From JAAXIE01 sp965204245 (GTDB taxonomy: Bacteria; Chloroflexota; Dehalococcoidia; Lucifugimonadales; JAAXIE01), in assembly GCA_965204245.1 (NCBI GenBank), contig CBDBED010000001.1, positions 637,184 to 701,183 of the forward strand: DNA of 64,000 bases, written 5' to 3'. The number at the start of each line of letters is the position of its first letter. Position 1 is the first letter of the stretch. The translations under genes and the position numbers were made by a program. Below, piece after piece: positions 25,413 through 34,277 of the stretch. Under the pieces are notes generated by a model that saw only the letters and a program-made list of their open reading frames with translations, did no database searches and was not told the DNA's origin.

Positions 25413-27587
25413 TTGACCACATCGCGACGAATACTTGAAGGGTTGAACGCTGCGCAGCGGGAGGCTGTGGAGACTACTGAGGGTCCGCTGCTGATTGTGG
25501 CGGGGCCTGGGAGCGGGAAGACGCGGGTCATCACGCAACGGGTGGCTTATTTGATGGGGGGGCTGGGAGTTCGACCCTACCGCATTCTGGCCGTGACGTT
25601 TACGAACAAGGCGGCGCGGGAGATGCGGGAGCGGTTGGACAGATTGGGAGGGGCGGATGCAAGGGATGTCATCATGTCCACCTTTCATTCCTTCTGTGTG
25701 AGGGTGTTGCGGCGGGAAGGGCACCGTATCGGGCTTGATCCGGGCTTCACCATCTATGACGACGATGACCAGGGCAGCTTGCTGAAAGAGGCCATTGAGA
25801 TGGCTGATCTGGACAGCAAGAGATTTCCGCGGCGGGCGGTGCAGGGTGTTATCTCCAAGGCCAAGAGCACCATGATCGACCCGCGGGCGTTGGCTTTGAA
25901 CCCAGCCAACTATTTCGAGGAGCGCGCCTCCCGCGCTTACCAGCGGTATGAGGAGTTGCTTACGCGCAACAATGCGGTTGACTTCGATGACCTGCTTTTG
26001 AAGGCGGTGCAACTGTTCCGACAGGATGGGGAGGTGCTGGAGCAGTACCAGAAGCGGTTCCAGTATGTGATGATCGACGAGTTCCAGGACACGAATGTGG
26101 TGCAATATGAGTTGGCGAAGCAGGTGGCGGGAGGCTACAGGAATATCTGCGTGGTGGGGGACCCTGACCAGTCGATATATTCGTGGCGCAACGCTGACAT
26201 ACGGAACATCCTGAGCTTCCAGAACGACTACCCGCATGCCAAGACGGTCAATCTCGTGGAGAACTACCGCTCGACCGAGAACATCCTTACAGCGGCGCAA
26301 GGGGTGATCGCGGGCAACCTCATGGCGCTCCGGAAACCGTTGCGCACCAGCCGGGGAGGCGGGGTGCCCATCATTGCCACCGAGGCCCATACACCCGAGG
26401 AAGAAGCGGATTTCGTGGTGGGGCAGGTGAACCGTCTGGAGAAGGAGGAGGGGATAGCTGCCCGCGATTGCGCTGTGATGTACCGAATCAATGCTCAGTC
26501 GCGGCCTTTGGAGGAGGCGTGCTTGAGACGGGGGATGCGCTACCGGCTGGTGGGAGGAGTACGGTTCTACCAGCGGAAAGAGGTCAAGGACCTCATGTGC
26601 TATCTGCGCCTGCTGGCCAACCCGAACGATGCTGTGAGCTTGCGCAGGGTCATCAACGTACCATCTCGGGGATTTGGGCAGAGGTCAGTGGAGGACTTGG
26701 AGCGTTGGGCCTCTCACCAGGACATCCCTTTGTTTAGTGCCATACAGCAGATTGCGGATGGCGAGGCTGCGAGCCCACTGGGTGGACGGGCGACGGGTAC
26801 GTTGAGGGGCTTCCACCAACTGATTCGCGACTTGGCTGAGTTGAGCCGGGAGGTGGATGTTGTAGGGCTGCTGGATACCTTGTTGGAGCGGACCAAGTAC
26901 TACGACTATCTACAGGAGAAGGTGGAGCACGCGGATGAGCGGTGGGAGAACGTGATGGAATTGCGGGCGGTGGCACAGGAGTTTGAGGACTTGGACCCGC
27001 CGGAAGGACTCTTTTCATTGTTGGAGCGGTTTGCCTTGGTGGCGGATGTGGACAACTACGAGGAAGGCGAAGAGGGGATGACGCTCATCACCCTGCACCA
27101 AGCCAAGGGGCTGGAGTTCCCTGTGGTGTTCCTCGTGGGCATGGAGGAGGGGTTGCTGCCTCATATCCGGTCGTTTGATGACGAAGGCCAGATGGCGGAG
27201 GAGCGGCGCCTGTGCTATGTGGGAATCACTAGGGCAAAGGACCGGGTGTTCCTGACGCGTTCGTTCCGCCGAAGGGGCGGTTACGGTGGTGGCGGGCCCA
27301 GCATACCCTCACGATTTTTGCAGGACATACCGCGGGACTTAGTGCAAGCACCGGAGCGGCCTCAGCAGCAGCCTACGTCAGCTTGGGGCCGTTATGCCCC
27401 AGCCGAACCTGCTGAGCCGGGGATTGAGTTCAAGCCGGGCGACAAGGTGGTGCACAAGATGTTCGGGCAAGGGATGGTGATCAACACCGTGACCGTGAAT
27501 GGAGATGTGCAAGCCACTGTCGCCTTCGATGAGAAGCATGGGGTCAAGAAGCTGTTGCTGGGGATGGCGCCGCTAGAGAAGTTGTAG
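25413..27587 (+). CDS. pcrA: ATP-dependent DNA helicase PcrA/UvrD
   Basis: 724 residues, TTG start. Superfamily I 3'-5' helicase of excision repair and replication restart. Motifs in order: Q-motif LNAAQREAVE, Walker A AGPGSGKTRVITQR, Ia TFTNKAAREM, II DEFQDTN, III GDPDQSIYSWRNA, IV NYRSTENIL, V TLHQAKGLEFPVVFLVG and VI LCYVGITRAKDRV. The C-terminal Tudor-like tail (GDKVVHKMFGQGMVINT) that binds RNA polymerase in PcrA is present. Confidence 0.96.
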   Translation: MTTSRRILEGLNAAQREAVETTEGPLLIVAGPGSGKTRVITQRVAYLMGGLGVRPYRILAVTFTNKAAREMRERLDRLGGADARDVIMSTFHSFCVRVLRREGHRIGLDPGFTIYDDDDQGSLLKEAIEMADLDSKRFPRRAVQGVISKAKSTMIDPRALALNPANYFEERASRAYQRYEELLTRNNAVDFDDLLLKAVQLFRQDGEVLEQYQKRFQYVMIDEFQDTNVVQYELAKQVAGGYRNICVVGDPDQSIYSWRNADIRNILSFQNDYPHAKTVNLVENYRSTENILTAAQGVIAGNLMALRKPLRTSRGGGVPIIATEAHTPEEEADFVVGQVNRLEKEEGIAARDCAVMYRINAQSRPLEEACLRRGMRYRLVGGVRFYQRKEVKDLMCYLRLLANPNDAVSLRRVINVPSRGFGQRSVEDLERWASHQDIPLFSAIQQIADGEAASPLGGRATGTLRGFHQLIRDLAELSREVDVVGLLDTLLERTKYYDYLQEKVEHADERWENVMELRAVAQEFEDLDPPEGLFSLLERFALVADVDNYEEGEEGMTLITLHQAKGLEFPVVFLVGMEEGLLPHIRSFDDEGQMAEERRLCYVGITRAKDRVFLTRSFRRRGGYGGGGPSIPSRFLQDIPRDLVQAPERPQQQPTSAWGRYAPAEPAEPGIEFKPGDKVVHKMFGQGMVINTVTVNGDVQATVAFDEKHGVKKLLLGMAPLEKL

Positions 27588-27593
27588 GTGGGG

Positions 27594-28631
27594 TTATATA
27601 GGCCCGACCCGTTCTGCGACGTCCTTGGCTGCTAGCAAGTACACCGGGCTGGGGTTCAGGGCGTACTCGCGCAGGCATGCCTCAGTGAACTTGATTGAAT
27701 GGGCACCGCCGGCAGCGACGGCGCGGTCGATAAGCTCTTCACTGTCATCAGACGGCGGACTCAGCGAGGTACTGTCTTGGGCGGGCACCGTTGAATACCA
27801 AGAATAGATGGCGGCGCATGCTTGCCAAACGTATCCAGCGGCTTGGCGGGAGTCGTCTTCGTCCAGATAGGGGACAAGCATTCGCAGGGCACTAGGGGCG
27901 GTCACGGTGTGTACGAAGGCAATCAGGTCTTTTGGGCTGGCTAGGTAGATGCCGGCAAAGGTCTCGGTCAGGTTGGAGATGAAGCGCGATATGTCGCCGC
28001 TGGTATCGGCAAGGTTGATGGCGGGGGCGAACTCGGGGTGACCTTCCATGCCCTTGATTTGCTGGTTGATGGGGCCCGTGCCGTCGAAGTTGGGGTCGTG
28101 CAGGCGGCCGACGCGGGGCAGTGCTTCCTTGGGGGTGTGCGGGCCTTGAGCGCCGGAGAGTTCGCCGGGCAGGGTGTAGTAGGTGGCGGCCCAGAAACCC
28201 AGACCCTGGGCCAGTTCGTACTTGCGTTGGGGTGTTTCGGCGGAGGACAGGCTTCGCACTGCGTGGCTGGTGCGGATGAGGCCGTGAGTGGCGGCGGACA
28301 TTACGGCTGGGGCCAGCCGCGGCACCCAGGTCCTGACGACTTCCTGCCAGGGTGTTTCTGCCAGTTCTCTCTCGAAGAGTTGTATCCAGTCACCTAGACG
28401 TTGGCGAACACCTAGGTGATCCCGCCAGGCGGCGAGAGGGATCGGGAAAGAGGGAGAGGGCCGGTCTACCAACCGGCTTTTGTATCCTTCCACCCAGGGC
28501 AGAACTGCATCTTCCCTGCCAAGGGCAAAGAGGGCTTCAGAAGCCATTGGCCCGTGATTGGCGTTGCCGTTCGCCATTTCGGCACCGGCAAAGCTGAGCA
28601 GGTCCAGCATTTCATCGATGGTTATGGGCAT
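27594..28631 (-). CDS. Questin oxidase-like family protein
   Basis: 345 residues. The opening NANHGPMASEALFALG ... WVEGYKSRL matches the questin oxidase-like (DUF4243) family, where a His in NHGP is conserved. Further markers are SHAVRSLSS, ELAQGLGFWAATY and the FTEACLREYALNP end. The fungal member is a Baeyer-Villiger type ring-opening enzyme; in bacteria the substrate is unknown. The gene faces pcrA, with their stops 7 bp apart. Confidence 0.8.
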   Translation of the reverse strand: MPITIDEMLDLLSFAGAEMANGNANHGPMASEALFALGREDAVLPWVEGYKSRLVDRPSPSFPIPLAAWRDHLGVRQRLGDWIQLFERELAETPWQEVVRTWVPRLAPAVMSAATHGLIRTSHAVRSLSSAETPQRKYELAQGLGFWAATYYTLPGELSGAQGPHTPKEALPRVGRLHDPNFDGTGPINQQIKGMEGHPEFAPAINLADTSGDISRFISNLTETFAGIYLASPKDLIAFVHTVTAPSALRMLVPYLDEDDSRQAAGYVWQACAAIYSWYSTVPAQDSTSLSPPSDDSEELIDRAVAAGGAHSIKFTEACLREYALNPSPVYLLAAKDVAERVGPI

Positions 28632-28834
28632 CGGTTTCCTGTTGCTTAGTAGGTGTAGGCTTGGTCAATTGTCGGGCCTGAAATAATGACCGTCAACAAA
28701 TCCAGTCATTTGGCTGGCCTGTAGAGTGGCGGCGGGTCCGCATTGCGTGGTTTTGCAAGGAGGCGCGACGCCTATCTCACTACTGTTGCTTATTTCTCTA
28801 GACTTTACGCGAGTGCTAGCCCTATCATACGGCC

Positions 28835-31093
28835 ATGGCTATGACCGTGGGCACCGAAACGGTACCTGAGGAGCTTGTGTCGCGTCTTCAGCAGTACCTG
28901 CCGGAAGAGCAGGTGGGGCGGATTGAGGCCGCTTATGTGTACGCTGACCGATGTCATGAAGGGCAGACTCGCCGCTCGGGCGAGCCCTATATGCAACACC
29001 CGCTGAACACGGCACTGGTGCTGGCCGACCTGCGCTTGGACACCGATACGCTGTGCGCCGCCCTGCTCCATGACGTGATGGAGGACTGTGGCGTTACGTA
29101 CCAGGACTTGGAAAAGGAGTTCGGGAGCGAGGTGGCGCGCTTGGTGGACTCGGTCACCAAGCTCACGCGGATGGACTATGAAAAGCTGGGGCGGACTTAT
29201 TCCGAGGACCGACTGAACGACGAGAGCCTGCGCAAGATGCTGGTAGCCATGGCCAATGATGTGCGGGTGGTGCTCATCAAGTTGGCGGACCGACTGCACA
29301 ACATGCAGACGCTGCCCGCACTGTCCCCGGAGCGGCAGAGGGCCATCGCGCAGGAGACGCTGGACATCTATGGGCCCTTGGCGCACCGCTTGGGCATCTG
29401 GGACATGAAGTGGCGCTTGGAGGACCTGTCGTACCGCCATCTGGAGCCGGAGAAGTACCACCAAATATCGGGGATGCTGGCATCCAAGAGGACGGAGCGG
29501 GAAGAGTACGTGGAGCGGGTGTCAGCGGTGCTGGCCACAGAACTGGAGAGGGCCAAAATCAAGGCCCAGGTCACTGGTCGTCCCAAGCATATCTATAGCA
29601 TTGCCCGCAAAATCGACAAGTACGAATCTCAGCAGAAGACCAGCACGGACATCTACGATCTGTATGCGTTGCGTGTGCTGGTGGAGAGCAAAGCCGACTG
29701 CTACAACGCCTTGGGTATGGTGCACAATTTGTGGCGCCCGATACCGGGGCAGTTCGACGATTACATCGCCAACCATAAGGACAACATGTACCAGTCGCTG
29801 CACACGACGGTGATGTGTGAAGGCGGCGTGCCACTTGAGGTGCAGATACGCACTCATGAGATGCACCAAGTGGCCGAGTACGGCGTGGCGGCGCACTACC
29901 GATACAAGGAGGGCGACTCCTCGGACATGCGATTCGAGGAGAAGATGGCGTGGCTGCGGCAACTGCTGGAGTGGCAGAGGGAGGTCACGGCCACTGACGA
30001 GTTTTTGGAGACCGTCAAAACTGATTTATTCCCAGACCAAGTCTTCGTGTATACGCCCAAGGGCGACATAGTGGAGTTGCCGATGGGGTCCACCCCTCTG
30101 GACTTTGCTTACAAGATTCACACGGAGCTTGGTCACCGGTGTGTTGGGGCCAAGGTCAATGGCCGGCTGGTGTCGCTGGACTACCAGTTGAAGAGCGGCG
30201 ACACGGTGGAGGTGGTGACCACCAAGGTGGCCCGAGGGCCACGGCTGGACTGGCTGAACCCCAACTTGGGGCTGCTGAAGTCGGCCTCGGCACGGCAGGA
30301 AGTGCGACAGTGGTTCCGGCGGCAGCAAAGGGGCAGCAACATGCAGCGAGGCCGGGAGTTGCTGCGCCGGGAGTTGAAGCGCCTTGGTCTCACCATGGAC
30401 GAAGGCCAAGTGGCCCAGACATTTGGTTACAACAACCCCGACGAGTTCCTGGCGGCGTTGGGGTCCGGGATCGTCACAGAGAACCAGGTGTTCGGACGTC
30501 TGACGTCGTTGCAGACAGGACCGCTGCCGGGAGAGGGCCCCCACCCTGCGGAGGTACCCATCACGAGTCCGACTTCGGGAATCCAAGTGTTGGGGGTGGG
30601 AGACCTTCTGACGCGTATGGCCCGCTGCTGCAACCCGTTGCCCGGAGATGACATCGTGGGGTTCGTCACCCGAACCAATGGCGTGACGGTGCACAAGACG
30701 GGATGCTCCAACCTCAAGAACGAGGACGAGAAGGAGCGACTGGTGGAGGTGCAGTGGGGCCATAGCAGGCAACTGTATCCGGTGAGGGTGAGTATTTTAG
30801 CTTGGGACCGGGTGGGTCTGCTGAGCGACGTTACCACGCGGGTATCTGCAGAGCGTGTGAACATTGCGTCCGTGGTAACCACAGAGCAGAAAGATGGGAC
30901 CTGCACGCTTTCCCTCACCATCTATGTCACGGGCACAGACCAGCTGAGCAGACTCTTCTCGAAGCTGGAGGGCGTGAGGGGTGTGATACGTGCGGTGCGG
31001 GATAATGGTGAGTCGAATAGCGGGGAGAGGACAAAGGGCGCTGGGGCTGACAAGAAGAGCCCGATAAGTGATAAAGTTACCGCGACACGTTGA
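28835..31093 (+). CDS. rel: Bifunctional (p)ppGpp synthetase/hydrolase (Rel)
   Basis: 752 residues. HD hydrolase domain with HDVMEDCG and LIKLADRLHNMQTL; synthetase domain with YDLYALRVLVES, NHKDNMYQSLHTTV and PLEVQIRTHEMHQVAEYGVAAHYRYKEG; TGS domain (DQVFVYTPKGDIVELPMGSTPLDFAYKIH); zinc-finger region (ARCCNPLPGDDIVGFVTR, HKTGCSNL); ACT domain at the end. All catalytic sets are present, so both activities are expected. rpsT follows 40 bp later. Confidence 0.96.
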   Translation: MAMTVGTETVPEELVSRLQQYLPEEQVGRIEAAYVYADRCHEGQTRRSGEPYMQHPLNTALVLADLRLDTDTLCAALLHDVMEDCGVTYQDLEKEFGSEVARLVDSVTKLTRMDYEKLGRTYSEDRLNDESLRKMLVAMANDVRVVLIKLADRLHNMQTLPALSPERQRAIAQETLDIYGPLAHRLGIWDMKWRLEDLSYRHLEPEKYHQISGMLASKRTEREEYVERVSAVLATELERAKIKAQVTGRPKHIYSIARKIDKYESQQKTSTDIYDLYALRVLVESKADCYNALGMVHNLWRPIPGQFDDYIANHKDNMYQSLHTTVMCEGGVPLEVQIRTHEMHQVAEYGVAAHYRYKEGDSSDMRFEEKMAWLRQLLEWQREVTATDEFLETVKTDLFPDQVFVYTPKGDIVELPMGSTPLDFAYKIHTELGHRCVGAKVNGRLVSLDYQLKSGDTVEVVTTKVARGPRLDWLNPNLGLLKSASARQEVRQWFRRQQRGSNMQRGRELLRRELKRLGLTMDEGQVAQTFGYNNPDEFLAALGSGIVTENQVFGRLTSLQTGPLPGEGPHPAEVPITSPTSGIQVLGVGDLLTRMARCCNPLPGDDIVGFVTRTNGVTVHKTGCSNLKNEDEKERLVEVQWGHSRQLYPVRVSILAWDRVGLLSDVTTRVSAERVNIASVVTTEQKDGTCTLSLTIYVTGTDQLSRLFSKLEGVRGVIRAVRDNGESNSGERTKGAGADKKSPISDKVTATR

Positions 31094-31132
31094 ACGCCAT
31101 GAGAATCAGCGATAAGAGTTGGGAGGTCCTAA

Positions 31133-31390
31133 TTGCCTAGTGAAAGGTCGGCGCGCACCTCAGAGCGACGCCGTGTGAGGAATCGCCAGACGCGGAGAGC
31201 CACACGTACGATAGTGGCCAATGCTACCAGTTCTCTCAGCGAGAGCGGCCCTGAAGAGGCGGACCCTGCTATACGCCAGGCATTGAGAGCCTTAGACCGG
31301 GCAGTGCGAAAGGGCGTGTTGCATCGCAATAACGCTGCACGCCGCAAGTCCCGGCTGATGGCGAAGGTCAACGCAGCTCAGAATGCCTGA
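31133..31390 (+). CDS. rpsT: 30S ribosomal protein S20
   Basis: 85 residues, TTG start (ribosome site GGGAGGT 8 bp upstream). Highly basic: SERSARTSERRRVRNRQTRR at the start, RALDRAVRKGVLHRNNAARRKSRL toward the end, the typical S20 signature for binding the 5' domain of 16S rRNA. Length is normal. S20 genes often use rare start codons as part of autoregulation in E. coli; whether this TTG has that role is not known. Confidence 0.93.
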   Translation: MPSERSARTSERRRVRNRQTRRATRTIVANATSSLSESGPEEADPAIRQALRALDRAVRKGVLHRNNAARRKSRLMAKVNAAQNA

Positions 31391-31408
31391 GCTATGTTCT
31401 AACCTTCT

Positions 31409-31480
31409 GAACACTGTTCTAACCGTGACATTTTGCCGTTGACACCACCCTTAGGCCGTCGTGTAGAGTTTTCGTATAAC
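31409..31480 (+). promoter_or_regulatory. lexA promoter region with a candidate SOS operator
   Basis: GAACACTGTTC (31409-31419) is an inverted GAAC/GTTC pair like the Gram-positive-type LexA box but with a 3-bp spacer; another GTTC lies at 31396 and AGAACAC at about 31484. A TTGACA -35 box is at 31439-31444, with TAGAGT (31464-31469, 19-bp spacer) as a possible -10. LexA autoregulation is the expected logic; the exact box for this lineage is unknown. Confidence 0.45.
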
Positions 31481-31503
31481 ATCAGAACACGACAAGGGGT
31501 GGT

Positions 31504-32148
31504 ATGAGAGTGAGACGGGGTCTATCAGCCAGGCAAGAGCGAATGCTGGAGTTCATCCGGCAGTTCATGAGGGAGAACGGACTCCCTCCGACAGTGCGGG
31601 ACATACAGGCTGCCTGCGAAATCAGTTCCACATCGGTGGTGGACTATAACCTGCGGCTGTTGCAGCGAGACGGTTACCTGAACCGTCGTCCGGATGTGGC
31701 CCGAGGGATTGAGTTGGTGGGGGTTAGGCCGCACGCCGACCCGGAGACCATCACTGTTCCCATCATTGCGTATATCGCCGCAGGAGAGCCACGCCCGGCT
31801 TTGTCCGAGAACGCATCCGAAAGCCTAGGCACGGTGACTGTGCCGCCAGAGATGGCGCCGGTTACGGGTGACCACTATGCCCTCAAGGTCAGAGGCATGT
31901 CGATGATGGATGCATTCGTGACCGACGGCGACATCGTGGTGCTGGAGAAAGTCTCAATGGCTGGGAACGGAACGATGGTGGCTGCGTGGCTACGGGACGA
32001 GGAAGAGGCTACGCTGAAGCACTTTTTCCATGAGGGCCAGCAGGTGAGGCTACAGCCAGCCAACAGCGAGATGGACCCCTTCTACTACCCGGCTGACAAC
32101 GTGGAGATTCTGGGCAGGGTCGTTGGGGTCATACGGATAATGGGCTAG
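31504..32148 (+). CDS. lexA: LexA repressor
   Basis: 214 residues. N-terminal winged helix (SARQERMLEFIRQFMRENGLPPTVRDIQ), then the S24 self-cleavage domain. The Ala-Gly cleavage site is in YIAAGEPRP, the catalytic Ser in KVRGMSMMDAFVTDGD, and the Lys in ATLKHFF. The insert around the Lys (AAWLRDEEEATLK) is slightly longer than in E. coli. ATG 31504 has AGGGGTGGT upstream. Controls the SOS regulon; possibly including pcrA nearby, though no box was identified there. Confidence 0.94.
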   Translation: MRVRRGLSARQERMLEFIRQFMRENGLPPTVRDIQAACEISSTSVVDYNLRLLQRDGYLNRRPDVARGIELVGVRPHADPETITVPIIAYIAAGEPRPALSENASESLGTVTVPPEMAPVTGDHYALKVRGMSMMDAFVTDGDIVVLEKVSMAGNGTMVAAWLRDEEEATLKHFFHEGQQVRLQPANSEMDPFYYPADNVEILGRVVGVIRIMG

Positions 32149-32181
32149 GGTCTCGGGAGTCGCAGGGTTCCGGGGGGCGGA

Positions 32182-32325
32182 TCAGTCGGAGGATGGGAGT
32201 TGGCGGGGTTGTTGGAGTTCCATCTCCTCGCCACAGCAGGTCACCACACCGTCACCAGTCTTGGTGCACAGGATGCTGGTGCCGCATTTGGCACAGGTGT
32301 ATCGCTTTCCCAGCTGGTTCGCCAA
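32182..32325 (-). CDS. Desulforedoxin-like (desulfoferrodoxin N-domain) mini-protein
   Basis: 47 residues, TTG start with GAGGTG upstream. CAKCG ... GDGVVTCCGEEMEL matches the rubredoxin-like Fe(Cys)4 pattern C-x2-C-x(n)-C-C-G of desulforedoxin and of the N-domain of desulfoferrodoxin. Not fused to a superoxide reductase domain. Probably a small electron carrier or metal-binding protein. Tandem with a paralog 57 bp upstream. Confidence 0.7.
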   Translation of the reverse strand: MANQLGKRYTCAKCGTSILCTKTGDGVVTCCGEEMELQQPRQLPSSD

Positions 32326-32382
32326 CTCAGTTCACCTCGATCGGAACTACGGAGTGACGCGGGGGGGCTGTGGCTCGGGCCG

Positions 32383-32499
32383 TTACTTCAACTCCAGGGG
32401 TTGCTGGCAGCAAGAGAGTTCGCCTTCTCCGCCTTTGGTGACGATGAACTCTGCGCTGCACTGGCGGCACACGTAGCGTTTGCCTGTCTGATTCGCCAA
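32383..32499 (-). CDS. Desulforedoxin-like mini-protein, second copy
   Basis: 38 residues from TTG 32499, starting ANQTGKRYVCRQC like its neighbour's ANQLGKRYTCAKC. The metal-binding pattern CRQC ... GELSCCQQPLEL keeps all four cysteines but loses the Gly after CC. It directly follows the EthD-like gene on the minus strand (11 bp). Confidence 0.65.
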   Translation of the reverse strand: MANQTGKRYVCRQCSAEFIVTKGGEGELSCCQQPLELK

Positions 32500-32509
32500 A
32501 GCGGCCCCC

Positions 32510-32824
32510 TTAGGTCTGAATCTCGCTAATCTGGAATTCAGGCTTGATGTCGGTGAAGTTGGGGACATCGCCCATTACTTGGCGGCCGGTGGCCTTGAAG
32601 CCTTCGTGCACGCCCTCGACGGTATCGAAGGTCAGGTGGGCCATCACCATGTAACGCGGTGGCGCATTGGGGTCGGTGTCGGATATACCTTTGTCAACCT
32701 CCACGGTACCCAGGCCATAGGGCTTCAGCAACTCACTGGCCATGGGGATATGCTTGTTGATGTAGTAATCCAGATCGAACTTGCCGCCTTCGACGTTTTG
32801 GTAAAAGACAGAGACCCTTATCAT
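32510..32824 (-). CDS. EthD-family protein
   Basis: 104 residues. Dimeric alpha/beta-barrel fold of the EthD family: IRVSVFYQNVEGGKFDLDYYINKHIPMASELLKPYGLG and the later TFDTVEGVHEGFKATG. EthD proteins accompany ether-degrading P450s or act as small carboxylase or cyclase-like enzymes; no such partner lies here. ATG 32824 has GGGAGGG upstream; longer in-frame extensions overlap prfA and are not credible. Confidence 0.88.
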   Translation of the reverse strand: MIRVSVFYQNVEGGKFDLDYYINKHIPMASELLKPYGLGTVEVDKGISDTDPNAPPRYMVMAHLTFDTVEGVHEGFKATGRQVMGDVPNFTDIKPEFQISEIQT

Positions 32825-33053
32825 GCTGCCCTCCCCACTGGGATAATCCTTGGCAGACCCTGGGCCTCCGATTCGGCCTTGGGTTGAGTCAATGGAGGCC
32901 GGGAAGGCTGCCTGCGGGACGGATGGCAGCGTACGCGAGGGCGAAAAAGCTGTCAAGTTTCCCTTAAGATGTAGCAAAATATTTGGAATCTCTTGTGAGG
33001 CACCAAGTGCTGCGCTACACTGTGACGAAATCGAACGACAGGCATGGGGCTGC

Positions 33054-34148
33054 GTGACTGCATCGCATCTAGGCAGCATTGAGGGCAAGCTAAGGACTGC
33101 GGAAGCCCGCTTCCAAGAGTTGGAAGACATGATGGGCCACCCGGATGTGGCCAACGACCATGAGAAGGTGCAGGAGCTGGCCAAAGAGCGTTCGCACCTC
33201 GAGGACACGGTGGACCTGTTCCGGCAATGGCGCAAGCTGGATGGGCAACGTCGGGATGCGCAAAGCATTCTGGACGAGGGTGGCGACTCAGCCATGATGG
33301 CCCTTGCTGAAGACGAGGTCGGAGCGCTGGACGAGCGGTTGGTGAAGCTGCGGTCCGATTTGGAACTGGCACTCTTGCCCCGAGACCCCAATGACTCCCG
33401 CGATGTTATCGTTGAAGTAAGGGCGGGAGCAGGTGGCCGGGAAGCAGCCATCTTTGCCTCAGACCTATTCCGGATGTACACGCGCTATGCTGCCCTCCAT
33501 CGCTGGGAGGTGGAGGTGCTGGACACGAGTCATTCGGACTTGGGCGGGTTCAAGGAGATCGTGTTCGAGGTGAGCGGGAGGAGTGTTTTCAGCCTGCTCA
33601 AGTTCGAGAGAGGCGTGCATCGTGTGCAGCGCGTGCCGGTAACGGAGGGTATGGGGCGCATCCATACTTCGACGGCTACGGTTGCGATATTGCCGGTAGT
33701 GGATGAGGTGGACGTCCAGATCAATCCGGACGAACTGCGGATTGATATCTTCCATGCCGGAGGTCACGGGGGTCAGAACGTAAACAAGGTGGCCACGGCT
33801 GTGCGAATGGTGCACATACCCACTGGGACTGTGGCAGTGTGCCAAGACGAGCGGTCCCAGTTCAAGAACAAGCAGAAGGCCATGGCAATTCTTCGTGCTA
33901 GGCTTTACGAGGCGGAACAGACCAAGCGCGAGGGACAAATTTCTCAAGCGAGGCGGGCGCAGATAGGGAGCGGGGACCGCTCGGAGAAGATTCGGACCTA
34001 TAATTTTGCTCAGGACCGAATATCGGACCACCGCATCAACCAGAACTTCCACGGGATTGAGCGAGTGCTGGATGGAGAACTTGGGGACATCATGGTGGCC
34101 CTGCAACAGGCTGAGCGGGCACAGCGCCTAGCTGAGGCCGTCAGCTAA
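33054..34148 (+). CDS. prfA: Peptide chain release factor 1
   Basis: 364 residues from GTG 33054, near the normal length. Class I release factor for UAA/UAG. The peptidyl-tRNA hydrolysis loop is GGHGGQNVNKVATAVR (GGQ), and the stop-codon recognition tripeptide is PVT in RVPVTEGMGRIHTST (P-x-T of RF1). C-terminal RTYNFAQDRISDHRINQN is the RF1 hallmark. The start codon has only a weak ribosome site. It is followed by prmC, whose product methylates the GGQ glutamine. Confidence 0.93.
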   Translation: MTASHLGSIEGKLRTAEARFQELEDMMGHPDVANDHEKVQELAKERSHLEDTVDLFRQWRKLDGQRRDAQSILDEGGDSAMMALAEDEVGALDERLVKLRSDLELALLPRDPNDSRDVIVEVRAGAGGREAAIFASDLFRMYTRYAALHRWEVEVLDTSHSDLGGFKEIVFEVSGRSVFSLLKFERGVHRVQRVPVTEGMGRIHTSTATVAILPVVDEVDVQINPDELRIDIFHAGGHGGQNVNKVATAVRMVHIPTGTVAVCQDERSQFKNKQKAMAILRARLYEAEQTKREGQISQARRAQIGSGDRSEKIRTYNFAQDRISDHRINQNFHGIERVLDGELGDIMVALQQAERAQRLAEAVS

Positions 34149-34277
34149 CACGTTCCGTCCCTAGGTGCACTATTCCCGGTCATTGCGTTGCCCAAACTGA
34201 ACCGCTCAAGTTAAACCCCGGCTTCTGACGGCTAATCCGCACTCTGAGACCTTTCCATCCACAGGAGGGGTGACAGT

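Noticed and set aside
32825..33481. N-terminal extension of the EthD-like protein
   Set aside because: It would be antisense to prfA and is Ser-rich noise; ATG 32824 has a good ribosome site.
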